64,000 nucleotides of DNA from Sulfuricella sp. (GTDB taxonomy: Bacteria > Pseudomonadota > Gammaproteobacteria > Burkholderiales > Sulfuricellaceae): positions 1 to 64,000 of the forward strand of contig JAQTNE010000007.1 in assembly GCA_028713975.1 (NCBI GenBank), read 5' to 3'. Both the position numbers and the translations under genes were made by a program. A model generated the notes under the pieces. The model saw only the letters and a list, made by a program, of their open reading frames with translations, was not told where the DNA came from and did no database searches. Below, in pieces: positions 57,281 through 64,000 of this stretch; positions within the stretch are counted from its first letter, which is position 1, and each line of letters starts with the position of its first letter.

Positions 57281-59023
57281 TCAGGTTGCCTTTGTCGAAC
57301 CGTATCCGCCCTGCAACAAACGCTGCAATTCGCTTTTCTCTTCCGGGGTCAACTCGCCCAATGGCCTGCCGAGCAATGCGTCGATGCTGCGGTTACGCTC
57401 GGCCTGATGCAACTGCTCCAGCGCCCCGGCAAATTCCGCGGCCACTTCAGCCTTGTCCCACTCGAGAATTTCGCCCGATACCTCGCTCAACAAGGCTTCA
57501 TGAGCGCTTCCCCGGAAATACTCCCACACCCCTACCGTCGTATTGATTTGTGACTTGTTGTTCGAGACGAAATCGAGAAGCGCCCGTAGCGTCTTTTGCT
57601 CATCCGAGTTGCCGCCGATCAGGTTCACGTCGAAATCCATACCTAACTCAGGCTGATAGAGCAGCCATTGAAGCATTTTTCTGACCAGGGACGGCGGCTT
57701 GCGGGAAGGTTTTGGCCGCATGGCGGCAGGCTGCTTTACCGGTAATTTGACCGGCATCAGCGTCTCTAGTTCATTTCGAGAAACTCCGGCCAATTCAGCC
57801 AGCCGCTGCTGCAACATCAGGCGCAGCGCAGGCGCCGCAACCTGCTGCACCAAGGGTTGTGCCAGCTTGAGAAAATGCGCCCGCCCTTCCATGGTCTGCA
57901 TATCCACGCCGGCAGCCAGCTCGCGCAGGAGAAATTCCGATAGCGGCAACGCGCTTTCCAGCAGCGCTTCAAACGCCGCTTTCCCTTCCTTGCGGATGTA
58001 GCTGTCGGGGTCTTCGCCTTGGGGCAGAAATAAAAACTTAAGATTTTTTTCGTCGCTGACCAATGCCAGGCTGTTTTCCAGCGCGCGCCATGCCGCCTTG
58101 CGCCCCGCCGTATCGCCGTCGAAACAGAACACCACGTTATCGCTTTGGCGCAGCAGCTTCTGCACATGCACCGGCGTGGTCGCGGTTCCCAGCGTCGCCA
58201 CCGCATATTCGACGCCGTGCTGCGCCAGGGCCACCACATCCATGTAGCCTTCCACCACGATCACTTTGCCAGCCGCGCGAATTGCCTGGCGCGCCTGAAA
58301 CAGGCCATACAGCTCGCGGCCTTTTTCGAACAGCGGCGTTTCCGGAGAGTTCAGGTATTTGGGTTCGCCCGCCCCCAGTACACGCCCGCCAAAACCGATC
58401 ACCGCCCCTTTCTGGTTCAGGATGGGGAACATGATGCGATCGCGAAAACGATCGTAACGCTTGCCTTCCTCGCCTTCGATCACCAGCCCGGCTTGCACCA
58501 GCGATTTGGCCTGATAGTCGGACACCACCGCAGCAAGATTTTGCCAGCCACCCGGCGCGTAGCCGACGCCGAAGCGCGCCGCAATCTCGCCGGAGAGCCC
58601 GCGCTTTTTCAGGTAATCGACCGCCGTTTCGGAGCGTTTCAGTTCGTCGCGGTAATAACGGGTTGCCTGTTGCATGACCTCGTGCAGGGCGTCGAAATTG
58701 CCCGCCGCCCGGTGTTCATGCTGGCCAGACTCTTCTTTCGGCACCGCCATGCCAGCGTTTCTGGCCAGGTCTTCGACCGCCTCGACGAACCCCAGCCCCT
58801 GGTGCTCCATGACAAAACCGATGGCGGAACCGTGGGCACCGCAGCCGAAACAATGGTAGAACTGCTTGGTGGGACTGACCGAAAAGGAAGGGGATTTTTC
58901 GCTGTGGAACGGGCAGCAGGCGACATAATTCGCGCCCGCTTTTTTGAGCGGGACATAGCGGTCCACCACGTCAACGATATCCAGGCGATTGAGAAGGTCC
59001 TGGATGAAGGACTGCGGAATCAT
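57281..59023 (-). CDS. dnaG: DnaG, replicative primase
   Basis: A 580-aa primase. N-terminal CHC2 zinc finger (CCPFHSEKSPSFSVSPTKQF followed by YHCFGC), catalytic TOPRIM core with VVEGYMDVVAL and FDGDTAGRKAAWRAL, and a C-terminal helicase-binding domain. Start at 59023 (MIPQSFIQDLLNRLDIVDVV) fits homologues; 13 extra upstream codons are possible but unlikely. Between yqeY and rpoD. Confidence 0.97.
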   Translation of the reverse strand: MIPQSFIQDLLNRLDIVDVVDRYVPLKKAGANYVACCPFHSEKSPSFSVSPTKQFYHCFGCGAHGSAIGFVMEHQGLGFVEAVEDLARNAGMAVPKEESGQHEHRAAGNFDALHEVMQQATRYYRDELKRSETAVDYLKKRGLSGEIAARFGVGYAPGGWQNLAAVVSDYQAKSLVQAGLVIEGEEGKRYDRFRDRIMFPILNQKGAVIGFGGRVLGAGEPKYLNSPETPLFEKGRELYGLFQARQAIRAAGKVIVVEGYMDVVALAQHGVEYAVATLGTATTPVHVQKLLRQSDNVVFCFDGDTAGRKAAWRALENSLALVSDEKNLKFLFLPQGEDPDSYIRKEGKAAFEALLESALPLSEFLLRELAAGVDMQTMEGRAHFLKLAQPLVQQVAAPALRLMLQQRLAELAGVSRNELETLMPVKLPVKQPAAMRPKPSRKPPSLVRKMLQWLLYQPELGMDFDVNLIGGNSDEQKTLRALLDFVSNNKSQINTTVGVWEYFRGSAHEALLSEVSGEILEWDKAEVAAEFAGALEQLHQAERNRSIDALLGRPLGELTPEEKSELQRLLQGGYGSTKAT

Positions 59024-59176
59024 GGCTAGCCACCCAATCTTCCCGAATTGACGGGAAGACATGTCATTTTGATATTGAGGGCAAGAAACCCGACAACCGG
59101 AACTGCCTAAAAAGCAGCCTTAAAAAATATCATGAACAGCAGCCATGGTACCCTGGCACGAATCGGCAAAGCCGGA

Positions 59177-59623
59177 TTATCCGCCCAGCCTGGCCTTGAT
59201 CAGGGCGGACACTTTGCCCATGTCGGCACGTCCGGCCATTTGCGGCTTTACCACCGCCATGACCTTACCCATGTCTTTTACGCCAGCCGCACCGGAAGAC
59301 CCGATAGCGGCAACAACCAGCGCTTCGACCTCGTCTTCAGTCAGGGCCTGCGGCAGATAATTTTGCAACACCGAGACTTCGAACTTCTCGATATCCGCCA
59401 GATCCTGCCGACCGGCCGATTCATACTGGGAGATTGAATCGCGTCGCTGCTTGAGCATTTTCTCAACCGCCGCGATTACCTGATCGTCGGATAGTTCAAT
59501 GCGCTCATCCACCTCGCGCTGCTTGATCGCGGCCATAAGCAGCCGGATCGCGCCAAGGCGCGGAGTGTCCTTGGCACGCATCGCCGACTTCATATCCTCG
59601 ACGATTTGAAGCCTGAGACTCAT
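59177..59623 (-). CDS. GatB/YqeY-domain protein
   Basis: A 148-aa protein of the YqeY family, which shares the tail domain of GatB that binds tRNA. Typical motifs: AMRAKDTPRLGAIRLLMAAI, KMLKQRRDSISQY, LQNYLPQ and GRADMGKVSALIKARLG. It lies 5 bases behind rpsU. A 153-base gap before dnaG holds a small TTCCCG/CGGGAA hairpin (59041-59058). Role unclear; link with tRNA amidation is by homology. Confidence 0.93.
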   Translation of the reverse strand: MSLRLQIVEDMKSAMRAKDTPRLGAIRLLMAAIKQREVDERIELSDDQVIAAVEKMLKQRRDSISQYESAGRQDLADIEKFEVSVLQNYLPQALTEDEVEALVVAAIGSSGAAGVKDMGKVMAVVKPQMAGRADMGKVSALIKARLGG

Positions 59624-59628
59624 GCGGC

Positions 59629-59841
59629 TCAGTAAAGCTTGGGGGGGAGCGTCTGACCGCGCAGGCGCTTGAAGTGGCGCTTGACGGCAGCCGCCATCTT
59701 GCGCTTACGCTCGGCAGTGGGCTTTTCGTAAAATTCGCGGGCGCGCAACTCGGTCAGCAGACCGGTTTTTTCTACGGCGCGCTTGAAACGGCGCAGGGCT
59801 ACATCGAACGGTTCGTTTTCCTTGACGCGTACACTCGGCAT
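59629..59841 (-). CDS. rpsU: Ribosomal protein bS21
   Basis: A 70-aa very basic protein, [20 protein letters not shown] at the start and [11 protein letters not shown] at the end, matching S21 of the 30S subunit, where it helps mRNA start-site pairing. Start at 59841 is preferred to the ATG two codons upstream. First gene of the rpsU-yqeY-dnaG-rpoD cluster, divergent from tsaD, as in many proteobacteria. Confidence 0.97.
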   Translation of the reverse strand: MPSVRVKENEPFDVALRRFKRAVEKTGLLTELRAREFYEKPTAERKRKMAAAVKRHFKRLRGQTLPPKLY

Positions 59842-59958
59842 GAGCAATGACCTTTATTAAGCAATGGGTTGGGGTAAAACCAGCAATTATATCGGCAAAC
59901 CTTCTTTTTTCATAGCCAAATTTACCGTGGCCGGCAAAACCGCTATGATACCGGCCTC

Positions 59959-60963
59959 ATGCTTGTTCTCGGAATCGAAACCTCCTGCGACGAAACCGGT
60001 GTTGCCCTGTACCACACAGAGCGCGGCCTGGTCGCCCACGCCCTGCATTCCCAGGTAGCGATGCACGCCGAATACGGCGGCGTGGTGCCGGAACTCGCCT
60101 CGCGCGACCATATCCGGCGCGTGTTGCCGCTGACCCGGCAAATACTCAAGGAAGCCGGCTGCACCTTGGGCGACATCGAGGCCATCGCCTACACCGAGGG
60201 GCCAGGGCTGGCTGGGGCATTGCTGGTCGGCGCCAGCATCGCCACCTCGCTCGGCTTTGCGCTCAAGGTGCCGGTCATCGGCGTTCACCATCTCGAAGGC
60301 CACCTGCTTGCCCCGTTGCTGGAACCCAATCCGCCCGAGTTTCCCTTCGTCGCATTGCTGGTTTCCGGCGGGCATAGCCAGTTGATGCGCGTGTCCGGCA
60401 TCGGCGAATACGAAACGCTGGGGGAAACCCTGGACGACGCCGCCGGCGAAGCTTTCGACAAGACCGCCAAATTGCTCGGGTTGGGTTACCCCGGCGGGCC
60501 AGAATTATCCTTGCGTGCCGGGCAAGGGGTAGCGGGGCGCTTCAAGCTGCCGCGCCCGATGCTCAACAGCGGCGACCTCAACTTCAGCTTCAGCGGCCTG
60601 AAAACTGCCGTGCTGACCCTGGCCCGGCAGCAGACACTGGATCAACAAACCATCGCCGACATCGCCCGCGCCTTTCAGGACGCCATTGTCGAAGTGCTGG
60701 CCGTCAAGTCGCAAGCCGCGCTGCGGCAAACCGGCCTGAGCCGGCTGGTGGTGGCCGGCGGCGTCGGTGCCAACCGGCAATTGCGCGAAACACTGTCAGC
60801 CAACGCACAACGTCGGGGCTTCGAAGTCTATTATCCAAAACTGGAATTCTGCACCGACAACGGCGCCATGATCGCCTTTGCCGGCGCAATGCGGATCAAA
60901 CACGCAACGCCTAAAGGCTGGAAATTCAACGTGCGACCACGTTGGGATCTGGCATCTATTTAA
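59959..60963 (+). CDS. tsaD: TsaD, tRNA N6-threonylcarbamoyladenosine transferase
   Basis: A 334-aa ASKHA-fold enzyme that, with TsaB and TsaE, modifies A37 of tRNAs reading ANN codons. [13 protein letters not shown] at the start, metal-binding [27 protein letters not shown] and [12 protein letters not shown]. Divergent from rpsU; the last 8 bases overlap the convergent membrane-protein gene. Confidence 0.98.
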   Translation: MLVLGIETSCDETGVALYHTERGLVAHALHSQVAMHAEYGGVVPELASRDHIRRVLPLTRQILKEAGCTLGDIEAIAYTEGPGLAGALLVGASIATSLGFALKVPVIGVHHLEGHLLAPLLEPNPPEFPFVALLVSGGHSQLMRVSGIGEYETLGETLDDAAGEAFDKTAKLLGLGYPGGPELSLRAGQGVAGRFKLPRPMLNSGDLNFSFSGLKTAVLTLARQQTLDQQTIADIARAFQDAIVEVLAVKSQAALRQTGLSRLVVAGGVGANRQLRETLSANAQRRGFEVYYPKLEFCTDNGAMIAFAGAMRIKHATPKGWKFNVRPRWDLASI

Positions 60964-61750
60964 TTTGGTGCAATCCGCCAAGCCAGCGAACCAAGGTGTC
61001 GCTGCCGATCACCTGCCCCAACTCCTGCGGAAAGAACAGCACCGCATAAAATACAAGCAAAACCAGGATCAGCAGCAGGTGGCCGAACACGCTTTCCGGT
61101 CGTAGCACGCCCCAGTATTTCATGGCGAGAAACACCAAATCCTTCTTGTGCTCCGACATGCTGCGATATTTGAGCACCAGCCTGACCAGCAGATAAACGC
61201 CATAGCCGCCGGTCAGCGACAGGAACACCACGCGGAACAGGCTGTACATATCCATGCCGCCGAGCAAGGCACGGTGATACATCAGCGACAGCCCACCCAT
61301 GACGATGGAGGCCGCCACGGCAATCAGGATGTTGGCGATCAGCCGCCGCCGCTCACGCGCCAAATCCTGCTGGCGCTGAATAAAGAAATCATCCACTTCG
61401 CGCTTCAGGTACTCGATCCGATCCTGCACCAGGCTGGTGATTTCCGCCTTCATCACCCGCACCCGGTCGTCGATGGTCGTCCCCAGCTTGTCGGCCGCAT
61501 AGTCCACCAGCTCCATCACATCGTCCTTGGTAAACTGGCGCTGGTTGTGCAGCTCGGCGGATATCTTGTCGAGCTTGAGGTCAACCTCATGGCTCGCATT
61601 CAGCACCGCCTCGCGCAGCTCGCCGCTCGCCTGAATGAGGCCGCCCTGAACCACTCCGGTCAGCTTCTCCCCGGCTTGCTCGACCGCAACGCGGGAAACC
61701 TGCTCCAGGCTTTCCCGCGCATAATCCATTTCCTTTTCAAACCAGGCCAT
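60956..61750 (-). CDS. Membrane protein with coiled-coil N-terminal half, unknown
   Basis: A 264-aa protein. Residues 1-130 are helical and charged with coiled-coil character ([37 protein letters not shown]). Four hydrophobic segments follow (about 137-160, 168-190, 217-240 and a weak end). It ends with LGGLHQIK. The layout could be a membrane-anchored scaffold; I do not recognise a family. It precedes nothing else in the operon; plsY lies upstream at 39 bases distance and may share transcription. Confidence 0.8.
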   Translation of the reverse strand: MAWFEKEMDYARESLEQVSRVAVEQAGEKLTGVVQGGLIQASGELREAVLNASHEVDLKLDKISAELHNQRQFTKDDVMELVDYAADKLGTTIDDRVRVMKAEITSLVQDRIEYLKREVDDFFIQRQQDLARERRRLIANILIAVAASIVMGGLSLMYHRALLGGMDMYSLFRVVFLSLTGGYGVYLLVRLVLKYRSMSEHKKDLVFLAMKYWGVLRPESVFGHLLLILVLLVFYAVLFFPQELGQVIGSDTLVRWLGGLHQIK

Positions 61751-61788
61751 GGCTGCATCTCCTTTTCTCCAGTATAGGCGTCAGGCTT

Positions 61789-62412
61789 TCACTGTGGCGG
61801 CGCATCACCGGACTGCGACCTGCCGATCGACCCCTCCTTGCCGGAAAGCAGGTTGCGGATATTGCTCTTGTGCCGCCACATCAGCAGCAACGACAACACC
61901 CCCACCGCCGCAATCAGCACGCCGGATTCCAGCAGCAGCCAGGCATAAAGCGGCGTGAGGGCCGCAGCGACCAGGGCTGACAACGAGGAGATGCGCCAGA
62001 TGACTGCCACCAACAGCCAAGTTGCCAAAGCCGCGAGACCCAGCCAGGGATTGAGCGCCAACAGGATGCCCAGAACCGTAGCCACACCCTTGCCGCCATG
62101 GAAACCGAAAAACACTGGATAGACATGGCCGAGGAATACCGCAACCGCTGCCGCCGCGATGGCAAGGTCACTTAGACCATAGCCCGGCGCCAGCCTGAGC
62201 GCGAGAAAAACCGCCAGCCAGCCTTTGGCGCCGTCGCCCAGCAGGGTCAGCGCGGCGGCCAGCTTTTTGCCGGTGCGCAGCACATTGGTCGCACCCGGAT
62301 TTTTCGAGCCGAAGGTGCGCGGGTCGGGCAGGCCGAATAGCTTGCTGGTAACCACCGCGAAGGAAACCGAACCGATCAGGTAAGCGGCAAGGACGAAAAT
62401 TACCGTATTCAT
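61789..62412 (-). CDS. plsY: PlsY, acyl-phosphate:glycerol-3-phosphate acyltransferase
   Basis: A 207-aa membrane enzyme making lysophosphatidic acid from acyl-phosphate. The three PlsY loops are visible: [32 protein letters not shown] and [15 protein letters not shown]. About five to seven hydrophobic segments. Divergent from folB. Confidence 0.96.
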   Translation of the reverse strand: MNTVIFVLAAYLIGSVSFAVVTSKLFGLPDPRTFGSKNPGATNVLRTGKKLAAALTLLGDGAKGWLAVFLALRLAPGYGLSDLAIAAAAVAVFLGHVYPVFFGFHGGKGVATVLGILLALNPWLGLAALATWLLVAVIWRISSLSALVAAALTPLYAWLLLESGVLIAAVGVLSLLLMWRHKSNIRNLLSGKEGSIGRSQSGDAPPQ

Positions 62413-62473
62413 ATCAAATCACTTAAAATGACCATTTACGGATTTTACGGCATTTTCCCTGCCCGAACACTCA

Positions 62474-62845
62474 ATGGACATCGTTTTCCTGGAAGAAATC
62501 AAGCTCGACATCGTCATCGGCATCTACGAATGGGAGCGCAAGGTTTCGCAAACCATCCGCATCGACATCGAGATCGGCCTGCCGCACAGTCGCGCCGGCA
62601 AATCGGACGACATCGCGGACACCATCGACTACGGCGTGGTGATGGAGCGCATCCGGCAAACCGCAGCGGAAAAACATTTTTCTCTGGTCGAAGCCTTCGC
62701 GGAACACATTGCCGCCCTGATCCGCAGCGAGTTCGGCGCGCCCTGGGTCAAAGTGTCCGTCGCCAAACTCGGCATGCTGCGCGGCGTCAAGCGCCTAGGC
62801 ATCATCATTGAACGCGGGGAACGGTCATCAGCATCGAATCCCTGA
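62474..62845 (+). CDS. folB: FolB, dihydroneopterin aldolase
   Basis: A 123-aa enzyme of folate synthesis. DIVFLEEIKLDIVIGIYEWE holds the substrate Glu, DYGVVMERI the conserved Tyr, and EAFAEHIAALIRSEF the second part. Normal length. The 3' end overlaps the putative start of the next gene by 19 bases. Confidence 0.95.
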   Translation: MDIVFLEEIKLDIVIGIYEWERKVSQTIRIDIEIGLPHSRAGKSDDIADTIDYGVVMERIRQTAAEKHFSLVEAFAEHIAALIRSEFGAPWVKVSVAKLGMLRGVKRLGIIIERGERSSASNP

Positions 62846-63561
62846 GCATCGCCCTGCTGATTCTGCTTTTTGCCTACCTGATTCGCGGCATTACCGGCTT
62901 CGGCTCCGGCCTGATTGCCGTGCCGCTGCTGGCGCATCTCCTGCCCCTGCAATTTGTCGTACCGTTCGTGCTGGTGCTGGATTTCAGCGCCTCCGTCACG
63001 CTCGGCGGCAAAACCCGCAAACAGATCAACTGGCCAGAACTGAAGCCCCTGCTGCCGTTCGGGGCGATTGGCGTGATCCTGGGCGCGACGCTGCTGATCC
63101 GCATGCCGCGCGAACCCCTGCTGATCGGGCTGGGGTTTTTCGTGCTGATCTTCGGCATTCGCAACCTGCTCGACATCCACGGTGAAAAAACCATTTCGCG
63201 CTGGTGGGCCGTGCCAACCGGGCTGACCGGCGGCACCGTGGGCGCCCTGTTCGGCACCGGTGGCCCGCCCTATATCGTTTATCTGTCGCATCGCCTGAAA
63301 GACAAAACCGAATTGCGCGCCACCTTCACCGGTCTGTTCACCATCGAAGGCGGACTGCGCATCGTCACCTTCCTCGCCACCGGCCTGCTGCTACAAGACG
63401 GCATGCTCACCGCCCTGCTTGCCGCCCTGCCAGTCATGGCGCTGGGGCTTTATCTCGGCCACCGCATCCACCTCGGCATCTCCGGCGTCCAGATGCTCAG
63501 ACTCGTCGGCCTGCTCCTCGTCGGCAGCGGCGGCTCGCTCATCTGGAAAGCCTTGGCGTAG
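62827..63561 (+). CDS. TauE/SafE-family sulfite/organosulfur permease, no standard start codon
   Basis: A membrane protein of the TauE/SafE family, about 244 residues, with eight hydrophobic segments. The first contains YLIRGITGFGSGLIAVPLLA, the typical N-terminal repeat, and TGGTVGALFGTGGPPYIVYL is the second repeat. Odd: after the in-frame stop at 62809-62811 there is no ATG, GTG or TTG until GTG 62920, which would cut away most of the first helix. ATC at 62827 has GGGGA 6 bases upstream, so a rare AUC start, or an ATG-to-ATC change or error, is suggested. Export of sulfite, sulfoacetate or similar is known for the family; the sox genes make such a role attractive. Confidence 0.75.
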   Translation: MSIESLSIALLILLFAYLIRGITGFGSGLIAVPLLAHLLPLQFVVPFVLVLDFSASVTLGGKTRKQINWPELKPLLPFGAIGVILGATLLIRMPREPLLIGLGFFVLIFGIRNLLDIHGEKTISRWWAVPTGLTGGTVGALFGTGGPPYIVYLSHRLKDKTELRATFTGLFTIEGGLRIVTFLATGLLLQDGMLTALLAALPVMALGLYLGHRIHLGISGVQMLRLVGLLLVGSGGSLIWKALA

Positions 63562-63647
63562 AGTTAAAAGCCTTTTGCCGCTAAGAGGCGCAAAAAACAC
63601 AAAAGTGACAATATGCGACCCCGTGCTTTTTTTACGCATAGACTATG

Positions 63648-63860
63648 CTACATAGCTAGACTTGGCCCTCGTGGCTTTGCAAACTCGGACTCCAGCGTGG
63701 GTTCGCCATCTTCCAGAAGCATTGCGATAACATCGTGCAGGTTGTGGTTGACTTCATCCAGCGTTTCTCCTTGGGAATGAGCACCTGGAAAACCGGGAAC
63801 AAAACCAACGAACAGGCCAGTTTGAGGGCACCGCTCAATTACCGCTGAATAGACTTTCAT
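63648..63860 (-). CDS. hicB: HicB-type antitoxin or orphan UPF0150 protein
   Basis: A 70-aa protein, MKVYSAVIERCPQTGLFVGF followed by VPGFPGAHSQGETLDEVNHNLHDVI and a short end, which is the HicB partial RNase-H fold. HicB blocks the mRNA interferase HicA. No hicA is visible in the window. The protein lacks the C-terminal DNA-binding part of long HicB proteins. The attC-like site 66 bases upstream suggests that it is an integron cassette gene. Confidence 0.8.
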   Translation of the reverse strand: MKVYSAVIERCPQTGLFVGFVPGFPGAHSQGETLDEVNHNLHDVIAMLLEDGEPTLESEFAKPRGPSLAM

Positions 63861-63925
63861 GGCTGGCTCCTAAACCGCATGGAAGATGTAATTGTCTATC
63901 TATGTTCTGCGATAAGCATGCTGAT

Positions 63926-63994
63926 GCCCAACGTCTGAATTAACCGGCTGGCGCGGCTTTATCGTGCCAGTCCGTGTTGAATGATGGGTTAGAA
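63926..63994 (-). repeat. attC-like integron recombination site
   Basis: On the minus strand the site starts TTCTAAC and ends GTTGGGC, near the RYYYAAC and GTTRRRY core sites. Between, TTCAACACGGACTGGCAC pairs with GCGCCAGCCGGTTAA with two unpaired bases on one arm, like the extrahelical bases of attC. The minus-strand hicB follows directly, as expected for the next cassette. The first core base does not match the consensus. Confidence 0.55.
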
Positions 63995-64000
63995 CTTGCT

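Overview
The window looks like chromosomal DNA of a sulfur-oxidising betaproteobacterium of the Nitrosomonadales type (Sulfuricella, Sulfuriferula, Thiobacillus or Gallionella relatives). This is inferred from soxA-soxB at the left edge, a complete betaproteobacterial dcw cell-wall and division cluster, the meso-DAP type MurE motif, a sigma-54 promoted type IV pilin, and the rpsU-yqeY-dnaG-rpoD block. No species can be assigned from sequence reading alone.

Layout. 1-2.4 kb: the 3' end of soxA, then soxB (periplasmic thiosulfate oxidation). 2.4-4.6 kb: pilin with a -24/-12 promoter, a 5'-truncated HD-GYP gene and a YefM-YoeB toxin-antitoxin pair. 4.8-9.0 kb: SixA, a ParA-type ATPase, a CYTH-CHAD triphosphatase and a double PPK2 phosphotransferase, read as a polyphosphate-linked run. 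9.0-17.4 kb: a fold-back repeat, then on the minus strand a FixH-like protein, a MutT-ThiE fusion, a DUF815 ATPase, argJ, secA and an M23 peptidase, with dciA divergent. 17.5-36.8 kb: lpxC and the whole dcw cluster, transcribed leftwards from a sigma-70 promoter overlapped by four MraZ-type 10-bp repeats. 37.0-43.8 kb: rnpB, a FlgO-like lipoprotein, pyrC, a cytochrome c/DUF302 pair and valS. 43.8-44.7 kb: a small group II intron without an ORF, seated just behind the cspA terminator. 45-54.9 kb: DUF3301, hda, thioredoxin-fold proteins, greB, a hydrolase, an ABC exporter, cyclophilin, and an M48-SH3-CHASE2 operon. 55-64 kb: tRNA-Ile2, rpoD-dnaG-yqeY-rpsU, tsaD, plsY, folB, a TauE-type permease, a HicB-type protein and an attC-like site at the right edge.

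The most striking feature is how many palindromic elements sit inside the dcw cluster, including inside coding sequence without breaking it. murC carries two copies, and murF one copy, of one GC-rich palindrome family; the same family forms an intergenic fold-back before valS. In murC and murF the shared element is read in different frames. murB carries a different perfect 16-bp inverted repeat. A 52-codon ORF between mraY and murD repeats the last 20 residues of MraY behind another palindrome. This recalls the protein-coding palindromic elements described in Rickettsia and Wolbachia.

A second dispersed family, built on ACCGCAGAGGCGCAGAG, forms hairpins in at least four intergenic gaps, two of them inside the dcw operon. 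The window therefore combines very conserved housekeeping blocks with many small repeats and remnants.
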